From Bdellovibrionales bacterium (GTDB lineage Bacteria; Myxococcota; XYA12-FULL-58-9; SYDY01), in the NCBI GenBank assembly GCA_005801425.1, contig SYDY01000107.1, positions 1-26,769 of the forward strand: a DNA stretch of 26,769 bases, written 5' to 3'. The stretch's first letter is position 1. Each line of letters opens with the position of its first letter. Under the pieces are notes generated by a model. That model was not told the DNA's origin. It made no database searches and was given only the letters and a program-made list of their open reading frames with translations. The position numbers and the translations under genes are program-made. This document shows positions 8,247 through 15,992 of this stretch, one piece after another.

Positions 8247-9082
8247 TACAATTCACGCAATCGCATGGTTGATGCCCCTACAGCGCCTGTTCCCACGGCA
8301 TGCCCATCCAAACGCGTGATGGGGATGATTTCCCGCACAGAAGCACAGATAAAGACTTCCGTTGCCTGCTCAAAGTCCTGCGGCCACAATTCACATTCGC
8401 GATATGCAATACCGTTGGCACTGCATATTTCGAGAATTGTGCTCCGCGTAATACCGCTTAAAATGCCTGTATCAATCGTTGGCGTACACCAAACACCGTC
8501 GATCAACGCAAATACATTGGCTGCACTGGCCTCTGCCACACGGCCTTCGACATCAAGCATGATGGCTTCATCACAGCCTGATTGCTTGGCCTCCTGCACA
8601 GCCATGATATTTCCCAGATAGTTCCCTGTTTTGGCACGTGGGTCGACCGTTTTTTTAAGATTTTTAAGAATAGAAACGAATACCGCGCTTCCACCGTCAC
8701 GATAAAGGCGTGGATCAACCATGGGCAACGGTAAAATTAAAATAATCAATTGCGGTAGACTTGCAAGGCGCGGATCCAAACCAAGCGGCCCCGAACCGCG
8801 CGTTCCGATCATGCGCAAGTAAGCATCTGGCATATTTGCTGCGTTGATCAATTCAACGATTGCTGCGCGAAGCGTATTTCGATCCCACGGAACATCAAAA
8901 CCAACCAAAGTGCCCGACGCATAAAAGCGCTCAAGATGGGCTTCCAAGGCGAATGGAATGTTTGCGTAGACACGCATGGTTTCAAAAATCGAATCGCCAT
9001 AGAGAAACCCGCGATCGAATACGCTTATAGTCGCTTGTTCAGGTTCAACAATGCAACCATTTAAATAAACTTTACCGGTCAT
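8219..9082 (-). CDS. Class IV PLP aminotransferase
   Basis: Fold-type IV PLP enzyme of 287 residues, in the group holding branched-chain aminotransferase (IlvE), D-amino acid transaminase and aminodeoxychorismate lyase. Visible motifs are SVFDRGFLYGDSIFETMRVY (20-39), the PLP lysine K151 in AKTGNYL, DEAIMLDVEGRVAEASAANVF and GILSGITRSTILEI, the cofactor phosphate region. The GDSIFETMRVY start region and the EASAANVF wording do not decide among the three activities; an IlvE-like transaminase is my first guess. The ATG has GGGGAG close upstream. The start lies inside the end of the GMC oxidoreductase gene (11-base overlap), so the two are very probably co-transcribed and translationally coupled. 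The 3' end overlaps the convergent lipoprotein gene by 28 bases. Confidence 0.88.
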   Translation of the reverse strand: MTGKVYLNGCIVEPEQATISVFDRGFLYGDSIFETMRVYANIPFALEAHLERFYASGTLVGFDVPWDRNTLRAAIVELINAANMPDAYLRMIGTRGSGPLGLDPRLASLPQLIILILPLPMVDPRLYRDGGSAVFVSILKNLKKTVDPRAKTGNYLGNIMAVQEAKQSGCDEAIMLDVEGRVAEASAANVFALIDGVWCTPTIDTGILSGITRSTILEICSANGIAYRECELWPQDFEQATEVFICASVREIIPITRLDGHAVGTGAVGASTMRLRELYHSRVMVTC

Positions 9083-10940
9083 TGAGCACTCCCCATGCGA
9101 CATGGTTCGCTATCGCCATGATCGTATGTTGTGGATTAACGCCCAAATTCGTTGGGAAGAGCGACGAATCCGCAACATACAAACGCTGAGCACCATGCAC
9201 CGCACCGTATGGATCACACACGGCCGATGAGGCATCGGGACCCATGATCGTTGTACCGAACAGATGACTCAAGATCATGGCAACCTGTGACGGATAAAGT
9301 TCATGAGGAAATGCCCGCAGATCGTCCATACTCTGATACGACTCACGCAAACCCAAGATACCGGGATAAACGGCCGTGGCCCCTGCAGCCAAAAACATTT
9401 CACACAATGTTTTCATGCCAGCAGCAAGTGTTTGTCGATCACGGGGCGTAAAGTGATACGTAACCCAAGGCATCGAAGAAAAACCACGCACCTGACCCTT
9501 GGCTTCCGCACGCACCTGGGTCGCCCACAGCGCTGTATATGGAAGCTGCGCAAGTGAGGCAGCGAATGCCTGACCTACACCTGGAAGACGTGTTGCCAAA
9601 ATTTCATCGGGAAGTGAGAGACTCTCCAGTTTGTACCCGTGGGTTTGACGAAAATGAATACTATCGAGTCCTTGTGTTGCACCCAACGTGCCTTTGCGCA
9701 CGGCGGTCGGAAACACAGCAGCCACTGAAGCCCCTGGATGGCCTTGAAAGCGCTGTCCAACAAGGGGCCGATTAATACCTGAAGCCCGAAGTAGCAAAGG
9801 CGTGCCGATGGCACTCGCTGCAATTACAACACCTCGGGTTGCGCCAATGGCTACCTTGCGTCCACCCAAGATGGCGTCTACCCCCACAGCCCGTGTTCCC
9901 TCAAAGCGCACGTTCGTCACGCGACAATCCGATAAAACCCGAGCACCTAATGCCACGGCTTTGGGGATCAGCGTGATGTTCATGGCAAGTTTACGACCCT
10001 TGGGGCAGCCTTCCATGCAACGGCCAAGTCCCTCACAATTCTTGGTGTAACGGCGGGTGGGTCCTGCAACAATGCCCAACCTGTCTGCACCCGACTGCAT
10101 CAGCGAAGAGTTGGGGCCATACACGTGCTCGTGGGTTGTTTCCAGATGGATCGCCTCTTCTACAGCCGCATAGGCTCTTTCAACACGATCCAAAGGCAAA
10201 GCAGAAGCCAATCCATACATTTTGTGCCAATGGGCAAACACATCCTCGGGTGCACGCCACACAATAGCAGAATTGATCACCGAGCTTCCACCCACACACC
10301 GGCCCTGTAAAATAGGAATGCGTTCTGGCCCCGTGGTGGTTTGTGTGCCTGCCGCACGCATGCGCTGGGTGAGGATTTCAATGGAATCGGCGGCTGCCCA
10401 TTGGCTTGGCACATTGGATCCTTCTTCAAGCAAAAGAACGCTGTAGCCTTGTTCTGCAAGCACCAAAGCCACACTGCTCCCTGCCGGACCACTTCCTACA
10501 ATCACATAATCGGCCATCTCGCCCACGCCGCGAAATGCGTGATTTGCGGTTTGCACGACGGGAGGGACAGCCATCGGTTTGATGTCAGAAGGAAGATCGA
10601 TTCCTTCTCCACGATAAATAGCGCGCCGCGCTTCTTCATCGGCCAAAACAACCATACATGCGATGGCTTTCAGCCAAACAGCAAGCTTTTGTAACAGACT
10701 CAATTCCGAAGCAAACATACGATGCACCAGGCGTGCAACAGAGGCGGCGTGATCCGTTTCTCCGTTTCGCCACACCCGTGCCAGACCCATCAAAAAGACA
10801 ACGAGGCATGAGATAAAGACAGAGAGAGGCAAAGGATGGCTTCGCAAAAATCGTTCTGCAGCTTCAAGCCGCATTTCCGGTTTGCCGTGACCAGGAACAA
10901 CCGCTTCGGAGAATTTTACGAGTGATCGAGTTGCCAGCAT
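9072..10940 (-). CDS. GMC-family flavoprotein oxidoreductase, long-chain alcohol oxidase-like
   Basis: FAD-dependent oxidoreductase of 622 residues. An N-terminal region of about 140 residues carries one hydrophobic segment (about 37-56, PLSVFISCLVVFLMGLARVW), suggesting membrane association. The FAD-binding loop VIVGSGPAGSS (about 146-156) follows, then the GMC signature GRCVGGSSVINSAIVWR and a cysteine cluster CEGLGRCMEGCP (C302, C308, C312). The C-terminal substrate-site block reads YVADSSLFPTNLGVNPQHTIMAIA. This order and the Cys-rich insertion recall long-chain fatty alcohol oxidases and related cholesterol-oxidase-like enzymes; the actual substrate is unknown. Two adjacent ATGs exist at 10943 and 10940; GGAAGG is better spaced for the second. 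The stop lies inside the next gene's start, pointing to an operon with the aminotransferase. Confidence 0.88.
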   Translation of the reverse strand: MLATRSLVKFSEAVVPGHGKPEMRLEAAERFLRSHPLPLSVFISCLVVFLMGLARVWRNGETDHAASVARLVHRMFASELSLLQKLAVWLKAIACMVVLADEEARRAIYRGEGIDLPSDIKPMAVPPVVQTANHAFRGVGEMADYVIVGSGPAGSSVALVLAEQGYSVLLLEEGSNVPSQWAAADSIEILTQRMRAAGTQTTTGPERIPILQGRCVGGSSVINSAIVWRAPEDVFAHWHKMYGLASALPLDRVERAYAAVEEAIHLETTHEHVYGPNSSLMQSGADRLGIVAGPTRRYTKNCEGLGRCMEGCPKGRKLAMNITLIPKAVALGARVLSDCRVTNVRFEGTRAVGVDAILGGRKVAIGATRGVVIAASAIGTPLLLRASGINRPLVGQRFQGHPGASVAAVFPTAVRKGTLGATQGLDSIHFRQTHGYKLESLSLPDEILATRLPGVGQAFAASLAQLPYTALWATQVRAEAKGQVRGFSSMPWVTYHFTPRDRQTLAAGMKTLCEMFLAAGATAVYPGILGLRESYQSMDDLRAFPHELYPSQVAMILSHLFGTTIMGPDASSAVCDPYGAVHGAQRLYVADSSLFPTNLGVNPQHTIMAIANHVAWGVLNDR

Positions 10941-11005
10941 CATTCCCCTTCCATTAACACAAGGGACTTGCATCGCACTATCGCCCCAGCTACTTTGAAA
11001 ATAGG

Positions 11006-11410
11006 ATGGTAGTTTATCTTAAAAACGGTTGGTACACAGAGACCGAAACGTCCAGGCTTCGCAGCCAGGTCATGGACGGCGCCATTGATGTTGCCGGCAT
11101 GCTATATCGTGCGGGTGTACCTGCTTCATCCATCGCAAAAATCGCGATGAAATTGCGTTCAATTGCGTCGCTCATTGATCCGGCGATGCAAAAAAACGTG
11201 GTCTTTGATGAAAAAAAACGACATGCCATTGCCGCACGCCTTGAATCGGTCACCGATGAGTATCCAACACTTCACGGTTTTGTCGACGATTGTCTTGAGC
11301 ATGTCCATAGTCCACGTGACTTGCGTGCGTTTTATCTTCATCTCGCGCATATCGGTCAAATGGTACAATTGCTTTCCGCAGCAACACATATCACTCAACC
11401 GCGCGCATAG
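11006..11410 (+). CDS. Hypothetical protein
   Basis: Predicted soluble, mostly helical protein of 134 residues that I do not recognise. It lacks a signal peptide and membrane segments. The sequence has normal protein composition: LRSQVMDGAIDVAGMLYRAG, then SIAKIAMKLRSIASLIDP, then a charged stretch and a helical end DLRAFYLHLAHIGQMVQLL. That favours it over the antisense open frames in the same bases. The first ATG is preceded only by a very close AGG. A second in-frame ATG 22 codons later (11072), with CAGG ahead, could be the true start. It is divergent from the GMC gene with only about 65 bases between starts, and 53 bases upstream of the cystathionine beta-synthase gene, so it may share its transcript. 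Confidence 0.6.
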   Translation: MVVYLKNGWYTETETSRLRSQVMDGAIDVAGMLYRAGVPASSIAKIAMKLRSIASLIDPAMQKNVVFDEKKRHAIAARLESVTDEYPTLHGFVDDCLEHVHSPRDLRAFYLHLAHIGQMVQLLSAATHITQPRA

Positions 11411-11463
11411 AACGATCTTGGATCGATTGACCCTCCCTTGCGACGCACGATAGAGCAAAGCGT

Positions 11464-12849
11464 ATGAGTCTCATGCGCGGTACTGTAGCCAATATTCTTG
11501 ATGCGGTTGGTAACACCCCTCTCGTCAAACTTAACAAGATAGGCAACCACACAGACGCTGAAATTTACGTCAAATGCGAATACATGAATCCTGGCGGATC
11601 CATGAAAGATCGCATCGCAATTAACATTATAAACGACGCTGAAAAAGCTGGGCTCATCAAACCAGGTGGCACCATTGTTGAAGCAACCAGTGGCAATACC
11701 GGTATGGGATTGGCTTTGGTTGCGGCCGTACGCGGCTACAAATGCATTTTTGTCATGCCCGACAAAATGTCACTTGAAAAAATAAAGGCATTGCGAGCCG
11801 TCGGCGCCAAAGTGGTGATTTGCCCAACCAATGTTGAAGCCGAAGATCCACGCAGCTATTACTGCGTATCACGCAGAATAGCCGACGAAACCCCTGGCGC
11901 TTTCTACGCCAACCAATATCACAATCCCTCCAATCCTGGTGCCCATTATCGCAGCACAGGTCCCGAACTGTGGGCACAAACAGGCGGAGATTTTGATGCT
12001 TTGTGTGCTGGAATGGGCACCGGTGGCACGTTGTCGGGTACAGGCAAGTATCTCAAAGAACAAAATCCAAAAATCCAGATCGTGGGTGTTGATCCTGTAG
12101 GATCGCTTTATTACGATATGGTGAAAACGGGTCGCTTGACCCAAGCACACCCCTACAAAGTAGAAGGCATTGGCGAAGACTTCATGCCCTCGACCATGGA
12201 TCTTAAAATACTCGATGAAATCATCCGCGTCACCGACAAGGAATGCTTCGATGTCGCCCGACGTTTGGCACGCGAAGAAGGCATCCTCTGTGGTGGTTCT
12301 GGCGGTGCATCGGTGGTCGGTGCTGTTAAATATGCTGAAATGATTGGGAAAAGAGTAAAGATCATCGCCCATCTGCCCGATACAGCCCTCCGCTATCTCT
12401 CTAAATATCTCGACGATGACTGGATGCGTGAAAACGGATTTTTGGGGCCAGAACCTGGCTTAGGCACCGTGCGCGACTTGCTTCGCAAACGTGGAAACCC
12501 ATCACCTATCGTCGCAGAGCACAACGAAACGGTGGGCATTGTGATCAGCCGTATGCGCGAAAATGGCATAAGCCAAATTCCCATACTTCGCGCAGGTCAG
12601 GTTTTGGGCGTCATCACCGAGCGCAAACTATTAAACGAATTGGTAACACAGCACGTCAAGTTGGATGCATTGGCAGGCACCCTTGCCGATGGGAATTTTG
12701 CGGCCGTTGATTTCAATACCCCCATCGCGACCTTAAGTAGCATTATCAATCAACATGTGCAGGTTGGATTGGTCATCGACAATGGTGTGTTGAAGGGTAT
12801 CGTGACACAAATCGATCTCATCGCATGCATGGCCGACAAATTAAGTTAG
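11464..12849 (+). CDS. Cystathionine beta-synthase with C-terminal CBS domains
   Basis: PLP enzyme that condenses homocysteine with serine (or O-acetylserine) to form cystathionine, the first step of transsulfuration. The 461-residue product has a catalytic domain (about 1-325). The Schiff-base lysine is K48 in GGSMKDR, the substrate loop is EATSGNTGMG (73-81), and the phosphate loop is GTGGT (185-189). CGGSGGAS (276-283) is also present. The stretches YHNPSNPGAHYRSTGPELW and VEGIGEDFMPSTMD, and the extension LSKYLDDDWMRENGFL, are typical of cystathionine beta-synthase rather than plain cysteine synthase. Two CBS domains (about 332-390 and 400-458) complete the chain and may sense adenosyl ligands. 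The haem-binding N-terminus of the animal enzyme is absent. The ribosome-binding site is weak. TTGACC at 11427 may be a -35 box. Confidence 0.93.
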   Translation: MSLMRGTVANILDAVGNTPLVKLNKIGNHTDAEIYVKCEYMNPGGSMKDRIAINIINDAEKAGLIKPGGTIVEATSGNTGMGLALVAAVRGYKCIFVMPDKMSLEKIKALRAVGAKVVICPTNVEAEDPRSYYCVSRRIADETPGAFYANQYHNPSNPGAHYRSTGPELWAQTGGDFDALCAGMGTGGTLSGTGKYLKEQNPKIQIVGVDPVGSLYYDMVKTGRLTQAHPYKVEGIGEDFMPSTMDLKILDEIIRVTDKECFDVARRLAREEGILCGGSGGASVVGAVKYAEMIGKRVKIIAHLPDTALRYLSKYLDDDWMRENGFLGPEPGLGTVRDLLRKRGNPSPIVAEHNETVGIVISRMRENGISQIPILRAGQVLGVITERKLLNELVTQHVKLDALAGTLADGNFAAVDFNTPIATLSSIINQHVQVGLVIDNGVLKGIVTQIDLIACMADKLS

Positions 12850-12873
12850 AATAGACAAAGTGAGGGCGATTTC

Positions 12874-13530
12874 ATGCGTTTTAACCATGTCATCATGATG
12901 TGCTGTATAATAACAGCATGTAACAAAAATATTTTTAACGCTGGCAACCCGGACTTTCGCGTCGATGCTGTGGGTCTTGAACTCCCCCAAACACCTGGGT
13001 GGATCAAGGACACCAATATTAAAGTGGAAAACAATGATCTCGGTGGCATTGTTTTGCGATTGATCCGCGTGGGTGGCGTGGTGGGATCTCCCAGATTAGA
13101 TGTCGTCCTTGAACCTTTGCGAGGCACTCCCAGCAATCTTGACGAATACCTCACGCGCAATCTTCGTGAAATGGCCTTGCTTGAAGAAGCAGGCCAACTG
13201 CGCATTACCAAAGTGGAACAGGAATCGATTCAGCAAGGCGACACACGTGGTTATCTCGTACGCCATACATACACCTTGGGCAAAGGTGGATCTCAAGTGG
13301 CGCTATCACAGGTTTCATGTTTTTTTGTCGTAAGTGGCCGGGGCGTAACGGTCACAGCCGTGGGTCGATCAGAACTATTCGCGCCATTGGCCAACGAAAT
13401 AGAAAAAATAATTCGAGGCATCATCTTTGGGGTTCCAGGCATCAGCATTTCACATCGTGAAAAGATTGCCCCCGAAAGTGATAAAGTTCAAGAAGTTCCA
13501 CCGGAAGGGAAATTGCCCACGGGATTATAA
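12874..13530 (+). CDS. Hypothetical lipoprotein (possibly DcrB/PsbP-like)
   Basis: Predicted lipoprotein of 218 residues. The N-terminus MRFNHVIMMCCIITAC is a short signal peptide with lipobox ITAC and lipidated cysteine at residue 16. The mature part looks like a compact alpha/beta domain: a ...GLELPQTPGWIKDTN start, a VLEPLRGTPSNLDEYLTRNL segment leading into a helix, and strands in YLVRHTYTL and ALSQVSCFFVVSGRGVTVTAVG. That arrangement (small amphipathic domain, D-E-Y-L helix, later strands) is vaguely like DcrB/PsbP-type proteins, but I cannot claim membership. A Pro/Glu-rich tail closes it. GAGGG lies about eight bases ahead of the ATG. It starts 24 bases after the cystathionine beta-synthase stop, so co-transcription is likely. 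A hairpin element follows the stop. Confidence 0.75.
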   Translation: MRFNHVIMMCCIITACNKNIFNAGNPDFRVDAVGLELPQTPGWIKDTNIKVENNDLGGIVLRLIRVGGVVGSPRLDVVLEPLRGTPSNLDEYLTRNLREMALLEEAGQLRITKVEQESIQQGDTRGYLVRHTYTLGKGGSQVALSQVSCFFVVSGRGVTVTAVGRSELFAPLANEIEKIIRGIIFGVPGISISHREKIAPESDKVQEVPPEGKLPTGL

Positions 13531-13531
13531 G

Positions 13532-13555
13532 GTAGGGGCGCTGCTTGCCGCGCCC
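13532..13555 (+). repeat. REP-like 24-nt hairpin element, copy 2
   Basis: The sequence GTAGGGGCGCTGCTTGCCGCGCCC starts one base after the lipoprotein stop. It can fold as GGGCGC (13536-13541) with GCGCCC (13550-13555) around an 8-base loop. Its first nine and last five bases are identical to copy 1 (3894-3917, opposite strand), and both are 24 bases long. It lies between two convergent genes, where a bidirectional stop or 3'-end role would make sense. Confidence 0.7.
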
Positions 13556-13561
13556 ACACAT

Positions 13562-14221
13562 TTAAATATGCGATCCGAACTTGGGTTTTTCAAACAAACG
13601 TATGTACCGACTTGCCGCAAAACGCGGGATATCGGCACGCTCAATGCGGTTCATCCCAGATCGCCCAATAGTCGCTGAAAATTGTTTCACACCGAAATCA
13701 TCAACACACCACAACCCAACGGTGCTCAGCAATGCGTCCGTCTGAGATGCCGCCCATGCTGCGTAGGCAGCATCTTGTGAGATGTCCTGGGGATCGCCAC
13801 ACTTCCAGCGCACACCGGCCACCACATGCCCTGAATCAACATCCACAGTGACAAGATCGACACGGCTTGCAAGCGGTGTTGACTGTAAAGCCGCTTGCAA
13901 TGCGCCTTCAATTCGCTGCTGAATGGACGCACTTTCAGGCTCAACCCGACTGATAATATCCTGCAAACGTCCTGTATTTACACCCAAATTCGTGGCAATT
14001 TTCTTAAGTTTACTTGCATCCGAGTGTGCAGCCAAACGTGGATCTAAACAACCATCACGCCAGTCAATGTAGATACGATATTCATCTGCGGTGAAGGCAA
14101 AAGGTGCATCAGCACGAGCACTTTGCGAAAAACATATCACCCAACAAACCATCAAGAGTTTCAATACGACTGCACATGCGTTTCGGTGAATGACGCCAAG
14201 CACACAAAGGATATCAGCCAT
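13562..14221 (-). CDS. Hypothetical exported protein
   Basis: Predicted secreted or periplasmic protein of 219 residues that I do not recognise. A long n-region (MADILCVLGVIHRNACAVVLK) is followed by a hydrophobic core LLMVCWVICF and a likely signal-peptidase site ARADA|PF near residue 39. The mature part begins FAFTADEYRIYIDWRDGCLDPRL. It has a mid-section rich in small helices, IATNLGVNTGRLQDIISRVE, and several conserved-looking cysteines (DGCLD, RWKCGDPQD, LWCVDD), which could form disulfides outside the cytoplasm. The ATG was chosen for the strong GGGGAGG just upstream, although its spacing is short. A TTG at 14164 would give a more compact signal peptide but has no ribosome-binding site. 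The gene converges with the lipoprotein gene, with the hairpin element between, and is divergent from the ChaN-like gene. Confidence 0.7.
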   Translation of the reverse strand: MADILCVLGVIHRNACAVVLKLLMVCWVICFSQSARADAPFAFTADEYRIYIDWRDGCLDPRLAAHSDASKLKKIATNLGVNTGRLQDIISRVEPESASIQQRIEGALQAALQSTPLASRVDLVTVDVDSGHVVAGVRWKCGDPQDISQDAAYAAWAASQTDALLSTVGLWCVDDFGVKQFSATIGRSGMNRIERADIPRFAASRYIRLFEKPKFGSHI

Positions 14222-14240
14222 AGGCCTCCCCAATGAAGCA

Positions 14241-14269
14241 TTGCCCGCCTGGTGCGACCTCGCCACAAT
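14241..14269 (+). promoter_or_regulatory. Possible promoter of the ChaN-like/5'-nucleotidase pair
   Basis: TTGCCC (14241-14246), 17-base spacer, CACAAT (14264-14269), each 4/6 to consensus, lies in the divergent gap. If used, it rules out the earliest in-frame start at 14190 and fits starts at 14325 or 14349. Confidence 0.3.
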
Positions 14270-14348
14270 AGCGAATGGAGCACCGCATCAAGCAGAGCCC
14301 TACCTTGGAACTCTGACATTGAGCATGAGATCGAGGCAAGTGAAATTA

Positions 14349-15992
14349 ATGCAAAGGATTATCGCGCATCCCCAAGCTCGTTCAAACGCCTCAAAAAACA
14401 CGTCATCGCAAATATCCTTGGCAAAAATCCATCGCCAGATTTTTCAAAGCAACCAACGCAAAATCAATGAATGCGTTGCCGGCTATACTGAAGCATTTCG
14501 TAAATACGAACGCGCATACCAACGCGCTGTACGATCCTATCAACGCCGCGAAAACCCTCAACATTTTATCAAAAAAATTCATACTTCTCAGATCATTTTC
14601 ATGGGGGATTACCACACTCTTCCGCAATCGCAACGTGCATTTTGCAGAATTTTGCGGCATTTACCGAAATCAGCGCCCACAACCATCGCCCTAGAATTTA
14701 TTGCAGGAAAACATCAAAAAATGCTCGACCGTTACATGGCTGGCGATGTTGATGATCACGATTTTTTACAGATCCTCGGCATGTCAGAAAAGTCATGGTC
14801 TGGCCATTGGAAAAGCTTTCGGGACATTTTTGACATCGCAAAGAAGAAAGGATTTCGTCTTCTAGCCTTGGATTCATCAGGGAGAGGCCCCGAGAAAAGC
14901 AGCCTAGATAACCGCGATATTTTCGCCGCAAAGCGCATTGCGCAAGAACTCAAACGCTTTCCTAAACAAAAAATTATTGCACTCGTGGGTGAATGGCATG
15001 TGGCTCCATGTCATTTGCCAAAGCATGTCCGCAAACAATGTGGCACCGAGATAAACGACTTGATCATCTATCAGAATTGCGAGCAAATATATCATCAGTT
15101 GGAGGAATCGGGTCTCCACAACACAACATCCATTGTACGTGTAGCCCACAACGCCTATTGCATGCTCAACACACCGCCCATCGTATGCCAGCAATCATTC
15201 CTCAACTGGGTGGACTCTGAAGACGATGACAGTTTGCTTGATACACCAGAAGCAAACATCAGGACCTACACGCGAATGATTGCGGATCTCCTAAAGCTTC
15301 CATTAAACAATGCGCTCGACGATATAGAAATAACCACTGTTGCCGATTTACGATTTCTGAACACCCTTCAAAAACGGGGTCATTTTTCAAAACGTGATAT
15401 GCGTATCATGCGCAAACAGATTCTGAATTCTGAAAGCTATTATATCCCCCGATGCAACATGATCTACTTGGGAAACCTATCCATCAATCATGCAGCAGAA
15501 GAATCCACTCATTTTCTTCGGCGTATTTTTTCAAATTCCGGTGATGAACCCACCCATCTTATCGATGCATTCTACGCCCGCTGCATTGAAGAGGCCATCG
15601 GCTTTTTGGGGTCTAAAATCGTCAACATCAAAAGAAAATGTTCGAGAGAAGAAGACCTACAACGTATCGCGCGCTCAAAAAGTACATCCAACACCGACCG
15701 CCACGCAGCGAAGCTCACGTTGCGTCATCTGCGATGGGAAGAGAATGAAAAGCCACGTATCTTACGTGGGATCTACGAAAGTCACCATGAAATATTCAAT
15801 GCCGTTACCCATCTTCTTGGTTATATTCTCGGGGAAAAGCTATACCACGGGTTAATGGGCGGCGTGTTCAGCAGGGATGAGATCCGCGATTTATTTTTTG
15901 AAGACCTCGAAGCCCCTGGCAATGCCCGATTTACCTATCTCTTTCTTCGCAAACGAACCCAAAAAATCTCTCTCCCGGAGAAATTGCCTTGA
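14349..15992 (+). CDS. ChaN-like protein with an unassigned C-terminal domain
   Basis: Protein of about 547 residues. Residues about 80-230 match the ChaN-like (haem-binding uptake / Tiki superfamily) fold: IIFMGDYHTLPQSQ (the GExH-type motif with Asp for Glu), TTIALEF, a helical MLDRYMAGDVDDHDF segment, RLLALDSS and IIALVGEWHVAPCHLP. The C-terminal half (about 290-547) is not one I recognise. It includes IYLGNLSINHAAEESTHFLRR, where His381, Glu384, Glu385 and His388 could bind a metal, and a late helical block. I see no convincing signal peptide, so a cytoplasmic site is likely. In-frame starts exist at 14190, 14325 and 14349; the last is chosen for AAGTGA ahead and because earlier ones run into the divergent gene's start or promoter. 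Its stop overlaps the start of the HAD nucleotidase gene, so the two are coupled. Confidence 0.75.
   Translation: MQRIIAHPQARSNASKNTSSQISLAKIHRQIFQSNQRKINECVAGYTEAFRKYERAYQRAVRSYQRRENPQHFIKKIHTSQIIFMGDYHTLPQSQRAFCRILRHLPKSAPTTIALEFIAGKHQKMLDRYMAGDVDDHDFLQILGMSEKSWSGHWKSFRDIFDIAKKKGFRLLALDSSGRGPEKSSLDNRDIFAAKRIAQELKRFPKQKIIALVGEWHVAPCHLPKHVRKQCGTEINDLIIYQNCEQIYHQLEESGLHNTTSIVRVAHNAYCMLNTPPIVCQQSFLNWVDSEDDDSLLDTPEANIRTYTRMIADLLKLPLNNALDDIEITTVADLRFLNTLQKRGHFSKRDMRIMRKQILNSESYYIPRCNMIYLGNLSINHAAEESTHFLRRIFSNSGDEPTHLIDAFYARCIEEAIGFLGSKIVNIKRKCSREEDLQRIARSKSTSNTDRHAAKLTLRHLRWEENEKPRILRGIYESHHEIFNAVTHLLGYILGEKLYHGLMGGVFSRDEIRDLFFEDLEAPGNARFTYLFLRKRTQKISLPEKLP

Noticed and set aside
14190-14348. An earlier start for the ChaN-like protein
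   Set aside because: The extra residues run into the start region of the divergent gene and past a possible promoter, and show no conserved-looking sequence.
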